Shown piece after piece: positions 31,870-43,890 of a stretch of 64,000 bases of DNA; positions within the stretch are counted from its first letter, which is position 1, and each line of letters starts with the position of its first letter. Position numbers and translations under genes: made by a program. Under the pieces are notes generated by a model. That model ran no database searches, was not told where the DNA came from, and saw nothing but the letters and a program-made list of their open reading frames with translations. The stretch is from Diploptera punctata (Eukaryota > Arthropoda > Insecta > Blattodea > Blaberidae), in the NCBI GenBank assembly GCA_030220185.1, contig JASPKZ010003844.1, positions 2,802,501 to 2,866,500 of the forward strand. The letters run 5' to 3'.

Positions 31870-32335
31870 CTTAATTTCAAAGGCGATGAATTCATGTTAA
31901 AAATGAATACAGAAACATCTGGAGTCCACAGACGCATACAACATCGCAATAGAGGAACTAAGGTGGAAGAAAGACCAAATCTGGATGGAATTCTACTCCA
32001 CGGACGCTATGATGACAACGGATTGGAGACAAATAGGATACGACCTCAGACATCTGATGACGAGGATGGCAACGCATGGGTTCCATCATAGGATCTGTAA
32101 AATCAAGAAACATCGCAAAAGAGACTCCCAGTGCATCTGTGAGCTGTGCACTGAACACTGCGACCGTTACCATGTTGTGTCGTATCGGAGGCGAGATGTG
32201 TCCCTGAGGGCTTACTGTGGAGGGGACTGAATGGTGGACCATGGTGAACTTAACATTATGCACATTATTATGAAAGTGGAATTCAATAGCTTCCCCAGAA
32301 AGTAGAAGGTAGAAATTGAAAACATGGAACGAAAG
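31870..32335 (+). mobile_element. LINE remnant, C-terminal region
   Basis: The plus strand around 31930-32228 reads NIAIEELRWKKDQIWMEFYS, YDLRHLMTRMATHGFHHRIC and CELCTEHCDRYHVVSYRRRD with a frame change near 31985. The C..C.....H....C-like cluster resembles the zinc-finger-like tail that follows the reverse transcriptase in some LINE proteins. The copy has lost everything upstream. Confidence 0.55.
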
Positions 32336-33950
32336 AAATATAATATAGGTTCTACATTTACTTAGGCTAAAAAAATCTATGGATGGCAGCATTATAGAAG
32401 AAATAAGTTAGGCTGATGTGCATTCAGAAGAAATAACTTTATATTAAGAAGTAAAGTACCAATGTGTCTTAAGTGGAATTTTTTTAAATATTTGATAACA
32501 ATTAATGAATTTATACCCAAAGAGTGTTGTATTCGTTTGATTTGACATGACTTATTTCTGCATTAAGTTTAGTTATTATACCAGAGGGTGATTTCCTAAT
32601 TGATAATTTTGATAGTTATACGATTTTTATCAAATTTGATTATATCTTATTTGTGGTAGAGGGGGTTGTGTGCTTCAACGATCTGCTGAACTATGTTAAC
32701 AGTAGTATTACTACCAGAAGAGTCACCATGCCAGACAGGTCAAAGATGATAAGCCAGACTAAAGAGATATCTTGATCAATAGAATGATATCATGACTGTA
32801 AAAATATAACCATCAAGATAGCAAATATGGCTCTCATTGAAATCAAATTGTTTTTTTTTATTATTAGGAATATTCCACAATTGTCACAATACAGTGTTTC
32901 TCCTTCAATCAAAGTGATTTTTTGCCAGAAGTTCTTGTCACCATCTTCTTTCCTCAAATCTCTCACTTCCATACGTTTCCTCACTTAATCTATCCAACAT
33001 TCTCTAGGTCTGCCTCTTCCACTTCTTCCATTAGCTTTCCAATCAAAGATCATAATTCTCTAGAGATCTCCCATTTGGATATATAGATGGTGAGTACTTC
33101 AGGGGATGCATGTCAAAGGACATATTCCTAGGAACATGAAATGTTAGAATGTTATACAGTAGTTCGTACTGGAAATATTATTGTAGGAATTATATAAACC
33201 TTCCTCGAATATGGTCATCTTATAGGAAGTTAGATGGTCAGGAGAAAGTAGTCAGAAATCAGGAAGATTAATGGAAGTTGTAGCAAGACCAAAATTTAGA
33301 ATGTGTTTTTAATCCAAAAGAGGATTCTCTCAGCTATCAGATATGTTAGGTTTGTTAGCAATATAATTTCATAAATGATTTAAAAAGTTAGATGACACTA
33401 TTTCTTACTTGTAAATCTCATTTTTATATGATTTTCATATGTTAGAGTTCTTTAGTATGTCTCCCATATATTATATATATTGGATGATAGTTTTATTTTC
33501 CCATCCAAGGAACATACATACATGAATTTTCCTCACCTGAAAATTTCATCATTCTTGGCCATGTTTGAATGTTAAGCCCAAATATGTTATGCAAAGCACA
33601 GATATTCTTCTATTAGACTGTCATGACGAACTCAAAGACTGCAATGAAATGACCATAATTAAAGATTAAAGAGTATAACATGAAATCATGAACATGCCAA
33701 TGAAATAATCCTTTCCATGAGGAAAACAAATTAGTAAGTAACACTGATCATTCAAGATGCTAATTGCTCCAGACTGATTTAACTGAATGATGTAATTCTG
33801 TCTGTGAATGACCATTTATTAAATGACATTTCTTAAACATATACCTAAACTCTGATTTTTAAGTCCTTCATATCAGTCTGTCACAATATTTACTATTACA
33901 GGCAAATTATTATTTACCTGTGAGTTTATTTGTAATTTGGTTTTGTATGG
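32336..33950. other. Mostly AT-rich DNA with a faint LINE trace
   Basis: At 32900-33060 the minus strand reads WKANGRSGRGRPRECW-like residues in broken frames, suggesting a degraded LINE tail. The rest shows no gene or repeat that I can support. Confidence 0.4.
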
Positions 33951-34440
33951 TAGGTGACATTAATGCAGTCTGTTTTCAGTTTATGTGCCATTTTGGCAGA
34001 CCACTTTACATAGATGGTGATTTTTTTTTTGTGCAGAGAGGAGTTTAAGAGGAGTGCATGTTTAAGTATTTATGTGTAATATAAGTGTGTAGTATAAGGA
34101 TAATTATGAAGAGAAAGGAGAAAGTGAAACCTAGTGCTGGCATTTAGCCTCTCTTGTCGAAAAGCATCAATGGAACCCATCTGACGGACAAATTGCTATC
34201 TACAGTACAACATGCATTTTCATGTATGTATTGTAGAGGGGTTGGAATTTAATGCAGGTATCTGGTGCATAATCTAGCAATTAATAATTGTACACCACCA
34301 CTCCTGGTCCCGAGATTGAACATTTTACAATTAATATTTCCAATCTCACTGATTATAGAACCTGTACCTGCTAGTCAGGAAGCAATACCTGATCTAGCAA
34401 GGTGGATTTCTATTTGCATGTAGTGTGCTTAGTCTTCAAG
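33950..34440 (-). mobile_element. SINE-like repeat, family S5
   Basis: The segment shares order and content with 49800-50425: GCAGAGAGGA.T, AGTATAAGGATAATTATGAAGA and GAGAAAGTGAAACC.AGTGC, through TCTGGTGCATAATCTAGCAA to a tRNA-like end on the minus strand (34360-34430). This copy lacks the 134-bp MITE that interrupts the other one. The tRNA-like boxes are weak. Confidence 0.65.
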
Positions 34441-35010
34441 TGATTGGTGAACTATATAACGGGCTTTCTTACTCTTTTTAGGCTGATATGCTATTTACAA
34501 GTCAATTACAAAATTAACATGCTATGTACAAATAATGGCTTGTTTGGTTCACGGGTTTGACTTGGGAATAATATTGTATGCAAACTGTATTATAATATGT
34601 ACAGTTGGTTATCTTTCTCCAGTAAAGCTATTACAATTTTAGCAGGAAAATGACTAATTACGAACTAGGAAGTTATAAAATCAGCATAATGAGTGTAGTT
34701 CAACGTGAAACGAATAAAGAGAATTTGGAGAAGAAGTAGAGATTGATTAATTTTATTCAATCATTGATAAATCATTATCCTTTTTTTTTTTACTTTTAAA
34801 TTCCACTGACTTCATTCAGAATGAAATCATGATTATTACTAGTATCTAGTATAATTTCAAGTTTTCTTCTGTTCTTCTGTTGAGAATTCATACTAGGTAT
34901 ATTTTTTAAGATAAAATTTACTTCCTCTATACTTAAAACTTACATTAATTATATGTTGCCTATCTTGAAATAATAAAAATTAAAATATGTATAGGGTATT
35001 ACTTATTTTT
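34441..35010. other. AT-rich stretch, no gene seen
   Basis: About 570 bp of AT-rich sequence. No feature could be supported. Confidence 0.5.
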
Positions 35011-35011
35011 A

Positions 35012-35965
35012 GGAATTCACACTATCAGGTATTATTTATTTAGGTAAACTTTTATTACTCACCTCATATTCTTCTTCTTTTTTATACTAGTTTCGGAACT
35101 TTACACTTTAGTTCCATCTTCAATAATTTTGTGACCGTTGCTCTGTCGTCTTGAAGAGCTGCAACTCACTCCCTCTGTTGGTAAGATTGAAAAACCTCAA
35201 AATTAAGTATTTTCCCCAGGAATTTCAAAGTTCATTAATTTATCCTTTTTGTTTTTTTGAATGTAGAGTTTTTCTATTTGTTTTAATAATTCAGTCTTCC
35301 TTTCAATAAGATGATTTTCCAACTATGCATGGGCAGCCACTGCAGATTTTTCTACTTCCCCTTTCTTGACATTCCTGAGATACTTTTTCACTCTGGTTTT
35401 CTAATTTCTCTTAGTTTCTCCTGTGTAGACTTTCTCACATTTTCTACATTTAATTTGATAAATCTCTGATTTGTTTTCTTCTTCTATTCTCTCATTTTTG
35501 TTAGATCTAATTAATCTAATGATCCTATAGTCGTTTTTCAGTGCCAATTTTATGTTGATTTTTTTTTATGTTTTGAAACTTATGCTGCCTCAATGGATGA
35601 TATGTGAATTTCTTGAATTTTACAATTTCTTCTTTTTCTTTTAGAAGAGTGCTTTGATTAATACATTTTTGTCTTTTGACTTGTTTATTTTCTTGTATAT
35701 CAATCTTTCTTCAAATCCATTCTTTGTAGCCACGTTGATTATGTGGTCTTTTTCATAATTTTTTTTTTGTTCATGGATATGTTCACTAATATGTGTCAAA
35801 CTATTGAAAACTGCTTTGTGAACTATGTGATTGAAACCTGAAGCTTTTATATAGTTATGTATATGTATCTCTTTTATGTATAATCCAGTCCTTAAGTTTA
35901 GATCTAAAAAAGGAAACAGAAATTAATAGAGAAATACCATTTTTAGATCTAAACTTAAGAAGAAA
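35012..35965 (-). pseudogene. Penelope-like element P7: reverse transcriptase end, GIY-YIG domain and 3' end
   Basis: This is the longest PLE copy. From 35925 downward the minus strand reads IHNYIKASGFNHIVHKAVFN, INVATKNGFEERLIY and, after stops, IYQIKCRKCEKVYTGETKRN, KGEVEKSAVAAHA and KLMNFEIPGE. The first two match the region after the reverse transcriptase core of PLEs. The third is the GIY-YIG module with its Cys pair, with GIY changed to EIY and YIG to YTG. Several stops make it a pseudogene. The 3' end has a hammerhead-like core (35083-35125) and CTCACCTCATATTC. At the 5' truncation point an inverted stretch (TTTTTAGATCTAAACTTAAG at 35933-35952 against 35894-35914) begins a short copy facing the other way. 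Confidence 0.82.
35083..35125 (-). ncRNA. Hammerhead-ribozyme-like core in P7
   Basis: On the minus strand: TTGAAGA (35123-35117; C3 changed to U), then T, stem II GGAACT (35115-35110) pairing perfectly with AGTTCC (35100-35095), GAAAC (35094-35090), TA, and GTA (35087-35085). The 6-bp stem II is the longest among the copies and again differs in sequence. H17 as A is allowed in hammerheads, but the C3 change would abolish cleavage unless stem I shifts. Confidence 0.5.
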
Positions 35966-36210
35966 TGAAAAAAATAAGATCAAATTAAAGCCTTCCCACA
36001 TGTGTAAAATCAATATTTGATAATATATGGTACTTAGACTTGAAGATAAATTAAATTGATAGGAAAGTGTTCACTCAACAATCAATTATGCTGTTTTTGT
36101 ATCAGTATTTTGTAATATTTTCTTTTCCGTTGCTCTACTTCTTTCTCCTAACAAAAATTACTAATAATTTAAAATTAATCTTGATATTAATATATTTTGG
36201 TTTAAGATCA

Positions 36211-36542
36211 TGTTTGATGCAACTGTTGTAAAACCAAATATCCTGTGTGCACTTTTTAATCCAGAGTAATAATTTAAAATACCAAATCACCAAGAAGCTT
36301 GTCTCAGCTTGTATTAAATAATAAATTGAGTTGGTGTTTACTTGATGAAAATCCATATTTATTAATTAAATAAAAATAAAACTAATAATTAATAAATATG
36401 GATTTTCATCAAGTAAACACCAACTCAATTGATTATTTAATACAAGCTGAGACAAGCTTCCTGGTGATTTAGTATTTTAAATTATTACTCCGGATTAAAA
36501 AGTGCACACAGGATATTTGGTTTTACAACAGTTGCATCAAAA
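36211..36542. repeat. Long palindrome: ~153-bp arms, 24-bp centre
   Basis: Left arm 36211-36365 and right arm 36390-36542 are inverted copies with a handful of differences; ACACCAACTCAATT and GATGCAACTGTTGTAAAACC (or complements) appear in both. No PLE terminal motif or coding sequence is present. A TA then GT microsatellite begins right after the right arm. The short minus-strand frame over the left arm is arm sequence and not a gene. Confidence 0.92.
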
Positions 36543-36552
36543 ATAATTAAAA

Positions 36553-36557
<5 letters not shown>

Positions 36558-36591
<34 letters not shown>

Positions 36592-36594
36592 CAT

Positions 36595-36652
<58 letters not shown>
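36558..36652. repeat. Compound (TA)n-(TACA)-(GT)n microsatellite
   Basis: A run of TA at 36558-36587, a short CATACATACG bridge, then about 28 GT units to 36652. It adjoins the palindrome at 36211-36542. Confidence 0.95.
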
Positions 36653-36655
<3 letters not shown>

Positions 36656-36659
36656 CATA

Positions 36660-37850
36660 TAAAATAATATAGGTGTAGAAAAATTATTTACTTTAATATT
36701 GCTCCACCTAAAGTAACTAAAATTATTAATAATCCTACTATATCCACTATCATATTCTTTTTTGCTGTTTGATACAATATTAACATATCAAAATGTGGCA
36801 TTTATTATTTACAAAATAGATATACAGGTATGTACTGTGGCTTATAATAGCATAAAAGCAAATATAAACTAACATTAACACTGATAATAAGGCACCTATA
36901 TATGTATATATGTAATGCTCAGGATTTCACGATAATATAATTTTCCTTCAAGCTTCCCAACATTTTTGAGGAGGTAAATCATTGAATACCAACGAATGGC
37001 AGTACTGATTTATGAAAGATTTCAAACCAGATATGACTAATCCACAATATTGAAATTAAGTACAATTGTTTAAATCACTCTGTGTATGATAACTTATTTG
37101 GTCATAATGTTTGCTACTGAGTTTCCAGTCTGCAGTATCTTACCATTTACAAAATTTGTTTGGCACCAACTACAACAATCTAGTGCGAGCAAGCCAGATA
37201 TGACTAAGGGCCTGAATTGCATCACCATTCCAAATGCTTATACATGTGTGACTTATAGAAATGTCATGTAAAGTGACAGATTTGGATGATGGATCTGTTG
37301 AATGGATTTATCAGTGAAGTAAGTGTGTTCCACTTATTCTCTATAACTCTTGCGCTGCTTGCGCTGCCTTTACTCATATGTTTTGTTACACTCATAGTAG
37401 CATCCAGCTCATAACTATCAGTGCTATTTATAATTCTTTGCCCGGGCCCATCAGAGGCAAAGATTGATTCATCTTTCCTATATAGGTTCATAAACATATA
37501 TTAATTAATAATAATTCCTGAAACCGACTGCAGTAATTTATGATTCATAGTTAAACTCAGTATATTATTTTCAACCATGAAAGCTAGACGGGAAAGAGAG
37601 CTCATATAACCTTGAGAAAGCTTGTAAACAGGAATTATACAAGACAGCTGTAGTATAGCTAGCAAATACAATAATTATACATTCTTTTTTACTTAAAATA
37701 AGATTTAATATTTCAATTGCACGTCTGAAGTTGAAAAATTAAAATATATTAAACATAGACAATACTTGATCATTCCAAAGTTAAAGAAAAACTAATAATA
37801 ACAAAAGTAACAATCTTTATACACTCAAACACCCATGCATACCTTTTCAG
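36660..37850. other. AT-rich DNA with one unassigned minus-strand frame
   Basis: The only coding-like piece is a minus-strand frame at 37497-37264 with ESIFASDGPGQRIINS and MSKGSASSARVIENKWNTL. The base composition is slightly higher in GC than its flanks. I see no convincing splice sites at its ends and do not recognise it. It could be an exon or a transposase trace. The rest of the stretch shows nothing. Confidence 0.3.
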
Positions 37851-37854
37851 TCCT

Positions 37855-38560
37855 GCCTAGGATACCCTACCCTGGCTTGCCGGACCAAACTCAAAACACG
37901 CAGCTCTCCTGGAGCTCGCGTCCTCCAGATGATAACCAACTGTTTGAAAGAAATGTATGATCGAATGATACATCTTACCACGTGTTTGGCCTATTTGAGA
38001 GTTCCGAGGTAGGGGGGAAGTTGCGCACTACAAACAGAGTAAAGGGAGGGGTAGGAAGGAGAGTGGGAGTAAACACAAAGAGAAAGGAAATTGGCATAGT
38101 TCATTAATCTCACAGCACAGATGTTTCATACCGAAATAGCACTTTCGGTAGGTACACTCTTAAAAACAGTAGTGAGAAAGGCACCCTTATTTGACAATAT
38201 GGATAAATCATTGATAAATCATTTCTGTTAGCATTCTGTTCTAAAAGTAGTAAATGTTAAAACCCAAGAATGCTTTAGCTGCCAGTTTATCTGGCAGTGC
38301 TAGCAGCAAATCCTATCCCTTAAGGGGAAGGGTGAGGGTAAGTACCTGGCACATAAAAACTGGGTCCTCTCGACTAAGGCATGGGATTAACAATTCCAGC
38401 CCATAAATAAATAATCCATTGCGAAGCCCAAAGGTAATCAAGCTGGACTGATCAAACAATGGCGACTAAATGGAACAGTCCCCAGGAATAGAGAGGTCTG
38501 GTGGAGAATGCTTAGGGAGGCTATGACTCGATCCAGGTTGTTATGCCAAATACGATGATG
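37855..38560. mobile_element. GC-richer repeat patch with LINE 5'-type sequence
   Basis: 37855-38110 is clearly richer in GC than its surroundings (CCTGGCTTGCCGGACC, GTAGGGGGGAAGTTGCGCAC). 38275-38545 contains CAATGGCGACTAAATGGAAC and CTGGTGGAGAATGCTTAGGG, which look like the leader region of an insect LINE. No second copy is in the window, so boundaries and class are uncertain. Confidence 0.35.
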
Positions 38561-38709
38561 TTTCAGTTCCAAAGAGTTTTTCAATAGTAGCTTCACACTA
38601 TCTGCATTCAGATGAAAATAATTGTTTGTCCTTCTAGAAGATGACCCTTCTTTTAAAGCTATTGTGGAACAAAATGAGCACTAAGATTTTTATATTTGTT
38701 ATTGTATGC

Positions 38710-38741
38710 ACTTATCTCTCTCGCTTTCTCTCTCTCTCTCT
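38710..38741. repeat. (CT)n microsatellite
   Basis: Imperfect TC/CT run, TCTCTCTCGCTTTCTCTCTC and onward. Confidence 0.85.
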
Positions 38742-38934
38742 ATTAAATAATTTATATATATATAATTTTAATTATGACATCGATAAAGCGTCACTGCTAT
38801 AAAGTAAAAATATTCTCTTTAATTTGCTTACTTGTGATAGGAGCTACTAGATGGTAGTGGAGACCGAGTTCCCGCTACATCTCTTAATAATAAGATAGTG
38901 TATACATATGTAAGAAAAATGAATGTATGTACTA

Positions 38935-39015
38935 GACTTACTCGGTGGTGTAATCGGTAGCACGCTGGGGTATCAATCCAGAGGTCTACGTTCAAGTCCC
39001 ATCCGAGATTTTATT
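38935..39015 (+). mobile_element. tRNA-Asp-like module with T-rich stop
   Basis: CTCGGTGGTGTAATCGGTAG gives the acceptor and D regions. The anticodon stem CTGGG/TCCAG closes the loop GTATCAA (ATC at the anticodon position). The T region is ACGTTCAAGTCCC, and CCGAG pairs with the first CTCGG. TTTTATTTTTCTT then a TA repeat follows. T-arm pairing is weak, so it is a tRNA-derived module and not a clear gene. Confidence 0.55.
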
Positions 39016-39039
39016 TTTCTTATATATATATATATAGAT

Positions 39040-39222
39040 ATTATAAATATATTTTTGACATTTGGCAATGAAGGCAAATATGATATGAAAAGAAAAATGA
39101 ATGCTTGAGTCGGGATTCGAACTCGAGTCTCTAAAGTCTCTAAAGTCTCTAAAGTCTCTAAAGGTACAGACTTTAGAGACTCGAGTTCGAATCCCGACTC
39201 AAGCATTCATTTTTCTTTTCAT

Positions 39223-39272
<50 letters not shown>
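39040..39272. mobile_element. Inverted pair of tRNA-like modules with an expanded micro-repeat, then (TA)n
   Basis: A minus-strand module (39105-39126) and a plus-strand module (39168-39205) carry the same T arm and acceptor, TCCCGACTCAAGCATTCAT and its complement, and flanks identical to those of the single module at 12755-12930. Between them GTCTCTAAA is repeated four times (39127-39162). A TA run fills 39226-39271. Confidence 0.75.
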
Positions 39273-39273
<1 letters not shown>

Positions 39274-39347
39274 AAACAAAGCAACACACAGAGCAGATTT
39301 CTGGATTAAATTATTCCTCATAAACTTTAGGTTTATAGAATATTTCA

Positions 39348-39350
<3 letters not shown>

Positions 39351-39397
<47 letters not shown>
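39351..39397. repeat. (TAA)n microsatellite
   Basis: About 15 TAA units. No LINE-like sequence abuts it, unlike the run at 1978-2043. Confidence 0.9.
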
Positions 39398-39399
39398 TT

Positions 39400-41930
39400 T
39401 TTTCTTTAACTTCTATAATTGCTTTATGTTTTTAAATTAATTATTGAATTATTTAAGGTACCGGTATATTATTCTTTATTACTTTTATTTTTGTGTTTGC
39501 ATACACTTATTATTATTGTTGAGGCAGTTTAGTTATCCTAAAAGATTGTGACTTAATTTCCTTGTGGGTTAGTCATATTTGATTTGAAGCACTTTAGCAA
39601 GTTATATTATACCAAAGATCACTATTCTTTTCAAAACTTTTCTGGAAGAAAATAACTACTATAATATAAAGTTACTGTACATAAAAGCACTTAATTTTTT
39701 GTACTAAACTTTATTCTAAAAGATTGTAACTTCATTTTCATAGCATTAGTCATTCCTGGCTTGAAGTTCTCCAAATAATTTGTATTGTGCCAAAGATGAC
39801 TTTTTAAAGGTGTTGTGAAATAAAACAGGCAACATATTTTTCAATGTTGTTATTGCATGACATTTATAGGCCTATATGTATATATCTATAATATGTATGT
39901 ATATACATACTAATGCTCTGGAGTTAACAACAGAGTTATTCTCCAAAATAAAGTTATTTTAACATTAACATATTATGGATTTAATTATTTCTTTATCATA
40001 AAATACTGCTATTTTATAACATATTATGGATTTAATTATTTCTTTATCATAAAATACTGCTATTTTATTTTTACTAGTGAAGTAATAATATCTGGTTTGA
40101 ACCCCTTCATTTATATGTGTGATGATGCTTTCCTATAACTAAACATTTAAAAACAACTAACTAAAAAAATCACACTTGACACATTTTCTGCTTATTTTAC
40201 ATAATAAAAGGGATGGAATTGTACTGCTAATATTTATTTATAAGTTTGGTAAAACTTTACATTTAGTCTTGAAATGGTCCTTTATAACCATTATATGATA
40301 CGTTAACAATCACAGAGGGAGAAATTATAAGCAAAAAAATGGAAGATTGGATGGTATAAGTGTTAGAATGCACTGTAAATTATTGTTTGTATTTTTTTTA
40401 AATATTGATATGTTCCTGATTATAATTTTAAAGTAATAAGAGGCTTCATAATTAATTGTTTTTCTTGATATGAGTTATTTTTTTCATAATGTACGTTAAC
40501 ATATTTTTGAAAAAAATATGATCAACATATCTTCAGGAGCTTCAAATTTTTTGGAGATATTAAATGACCTCAAGGTAGCTAAATACTGGAATTTATGTGT
40601 AAATTGAACTGAAGAAATATATGAACATAAAAAATGTATAAGATGACTTATGTGGATTGCACATGTAATTTATATATGAAGTGCAAGGAAGATGAAATTT
40701 TACAACCTATATATATATATATATATATATATATACGTATATATAATACCTATTGTATCAAGACTTCTGATGTAATGCCTTAACAATACTTTTTATAGGT
40801 AATACCATGTCTAATGCTACAATTACTGATCAACATTACAATGAAAAGTAAATAATGTACATTTAGGCTACGAACAGTACAGGATATTTATAAAATAAAA
40901 TGTTTATACATATAATCTGCAATGTATTTTATGTCACACTTATTCTATGAAATGCCATTAATTTTTTTCCTTCTAAAACAGCATATATATAAAAGTATTT
41001 ATTTCAGATATTTTAAATTTAAATACTGTTATCATATCTGTGACACAAACATCTTTAGATTTTATAATTTACAAATTATTTTAACTTATCATTTTTATTG
41101 AAAATATATTTAATTGCTAAAATCTTTTTTTCCATAGGCCACATGAAATAGGCACAATCTCATAAAAAATCTGCAATAATCTAGTGTGATTTTGAAAATA
41201 AGTATACTAGTTCAGATGTTTGGTAACAAATTTGTTTAAGTAAAAAAAAAATGTAATTGTCTTTATTAAATATAGGTAGGCCTAGTCTTTATTGACTATT
41301 TTTTATTTCTTTCTTTATTTTCTCAAATTTTAGATTTTGAACTTTCATTAAAAATCTCTAAATAAATTAAAAGTAGTTCAGGCAAAACTGCAAAGGTAAT
41401 AATACTCATCTCTACTTTATGGTTGTATTTTCCAAGACAGTTCAACACAATAAAAATATATTTGAAGAGAAAAAAACATTATTTTGGTAATTAAATCACT
41501 AAAAGAACTGCTCCATAAAGGTTTTTTTATTCATTTTTAGTTTGACTAGAAAACAGTGTAAAATATAATTCTACTACCACATACAGTTATATGGAGTAAA
41601 CATAGTCTTACAAATATTGTGGAAAAAATCCAAAATACCCCTAGCTAATATTAAAACATAACTTATAGTAGGCTACTTCCATTTTTCATATTGATTATGG
41701 TACAACATTATTTAATAATTTCAATATTTATAATAGAATAATTCAATAATTTCTAATCAATTAATAAGTTAACTAATGCAGTAGCTCATAATTTTTCCAA
41801 TTTTTAATTTGGTACTATGAATGTATTTGTGTTAGTAAATAGCATTTAATTTTATATTCTTTGCAGTAGAAATGTTTTTAATTAGATTATAAAGTTGTTT
41901 AGAAGTCTAACTGGTATTAAATTGTATAAA
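39400..41930. other. AT-rich stretch with a 51-bp tandem duplication
   Basis: About 2.5 kb of strongly AT-rich DNA. The only structure is a direct 51-bp duplication (39967-40017 and 40018-40068, starting AACATATTATGGATTTAATT) and an AT run at 40711-40734. No exon or RNA gene was recognised. Confidence 0.55.
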
Positions 41931-41937
41931 ATACTTT

Positions 41938-42186
41938 GATTGAATGAATGAATGAGTCACTTCTTACCTTACCTTATACTTTATGTCTTTTTAAACACAG
42001 AAACTGCAGTTTTCAAGAGTAGTCCCTTTTATCTTCAGCTAACATTATGAGTCATATAGTCGGCTGAGGATGAGAGGGACTGCTCTTTAAAACTGCAGTT
42101 CCAGTGTTTAAAAAAACAAAAAGTATGAGGTAAGATAAGAAGTGACTCATTCATTCGTTGAATTAAGAACCCTATAATGTTATTTC
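41938..42186. mobile_element. Small PLE fold-back P8
   Basis: Arms 41938-42040 and 42060-42168 end in CTTACCTTATACTTT and AAAGTATGAGGTAAG. The outer mark ACCCTATAATGTTATTTCCC follows at 42168. No coding sequence remains. The right arm carries CUGAGGA (42064-42070), T, GAGAG (42072-42076) pairing with CTCTT (42083-42087), AAAAC, TGCA and GTT. The left arm carries CUGAAGA and GAAAAC with TGCA and GTT. Confidence 0.8.
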
Positions 42187-42189
42187 CCA

Positions 42190-42855
42190 TATTTAACTAT
42201 GAAAACTTTTATTGATTTTGAAATTAATAAGAATTCCAGATAATTTTCTATACTGGCATACAATATTCAATTAATAAGATAATATTCATTCTAATTTATA
42301 TGGCAAAGAGAGTCTATATATTCTTTTGTGATTTTTCTATTTATTGGTTACTTAACTGCTAATAGTAAAATGGGAGTTCACCCACTAGAACTTATCTTTT
42401 AGGTAACATCTTTGAAGTGCTTTGAATTTTACAAATTTATAATCCCCAAACTGGTCTAAGTTTGAATATATGATTTGTGAGCCATAGGGAAATATCCTAC
42501 CAATATTCATTCTATAATGATCTACATAATACCCTTCAGTATTTTTATAGTAACATTTATTTAATGCATTTATTTTGACATACTCTTAAATATTAATGGC
42601 TATATCTTTGTAGTTATCTTGGTTTTAACTTCACATGTTTTCTGTGTGATTTGGTATTTGTTTTAAATTTCTCAATAACCTTCATTTTTTGTTGTTCTTA
42701 TATCCATTTAATTACTGGTAATAAGTAAACTTAGGACATGGATTATACATTTTGCTTTAAAAACATAAATAAAAGTACCTGTAAACAAAATAAATTGAAG
42801 TTGTCTTCAAAACAAAAAGCTTGCTCTAAAATGAATTGCATCATATGCATATATA
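42190..42855. other. AT-rich stretch, no gene seen
   Basis: About 670 bp with no supportable feature. Confidence 0.5.
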
Positions 42856-42859
42856 TGAA

Positions 42860-43156
42860 GAAGTGATCCCACAACAGACCCCGGAGGCCCTTGGGGTAGT
42901 AGGAGGTTAGGGCTCCCACTTTTTCTAGACAATCGGCACTTTATGTCAGCCGGGTTGTCAGCCCTGCGTGACGGCCGCCTTTACCCCCAGAACAAGCGTC
43001 TGGTACTCATTTCCGTTAGAGGCTGAGTCGACCCCAGGGCCATAGTGCCGCCAGAGAGTTTGGGTCAGTTTAAAAATCCTGACCCCAACGGGACTTGAAC
43101 CCTCGACCCTCCGGCCTGTAGCTCAGTGCCTTAACCACTACGCTACGGCGTGCCCC
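42860..43156 (-). mobile_element. tRNA-derived SINE, family S1, with 13-bp target-site duplication
   Basis: The direct repeat GCATATATATGAA at 42847-42859 and 43157-43169 bounds the element. The head on the minus strand is GGGGCACGCCGTAGCGTAGT, and box B is GGTTCAAGTCCC. The (AAAGT) tail is nearly absent (AAGTGATC only). It is very close in sequence to the copy at 24017-24320. Confidence 0.93.
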
Positions 43157-43169
43157 GCATATATATGAA

Positions 43170-43890
43170 TATTTATCAAAAGTTACTATATATGGTATAT
43201 ATTTTGTGTGTGTGTAGCCGAGTAAAAATTTTAATTTCTTGTTAATCATTGTACTTTGATATTAATTTGTTAGCACCCTCTTTCACTATCTCATATCCAG
43301 CCATTGGTAAATAGGAAATAATAATATTGTTAAATTATCATATTCATTCTAATCTCACATTACAAAATAAGTATGTTCATTAAGTTTTATATTATTAAAT
43401 ATGAAAAAATTAAACTGTGAATTAGAAAAAGTTACATTAAAATATTTTGTCGTAATGGTACAAGTAATACAGAAGAGCTTTTATTTGTAATCAGGAAATT
43501 GATTTGAATAAAAAGTTTTATATTTGTTTTTTATAAAATTACTGTAAATACAAAGAAAACTGATAGATATTATTTAGAGCCAATTGTTTTATAGGAAAAC
43601 CTGTTTGAAACTACTGCCAATCTCTTGTTAAACATGAGGTCAAGAATAAGCAGGCTATAGATGATATTTTTCTTAGGTTATTTTTTATAATATGAAACAC
43701 TCAACAATTGGGAGCAAAAACAGTGTCTTGTTTCTTGTCTCTATAGATAATATTGGGCTTCATTCTTATTGCCATCATCCTCAGCCTAGTTATAATTCCC
43801 ATTCATCTATAGGTATTCCAGTAAATTCTATCCTTTGGTGCTATGTAGCAAATAACCAGTGTTGGCATTCTGGAGCACTTCATTGTTTTG
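43170..43890. other. AT-rich stretch, no gene seen
   Basis: About 720 bp of mainly AT-rich DNA leading into a LINE-like tail. No feature could be supported. Confidence 0.45.

Noticed and set aside
38840..38890. Possible small minus-strand exon ending in a CAA|GTAAGC donor
   Set aside because: The frame is about 17 codons, the upstream acceptor is weak, and an in-frame start is followed at once by a stop. No support beyond a chance donor.
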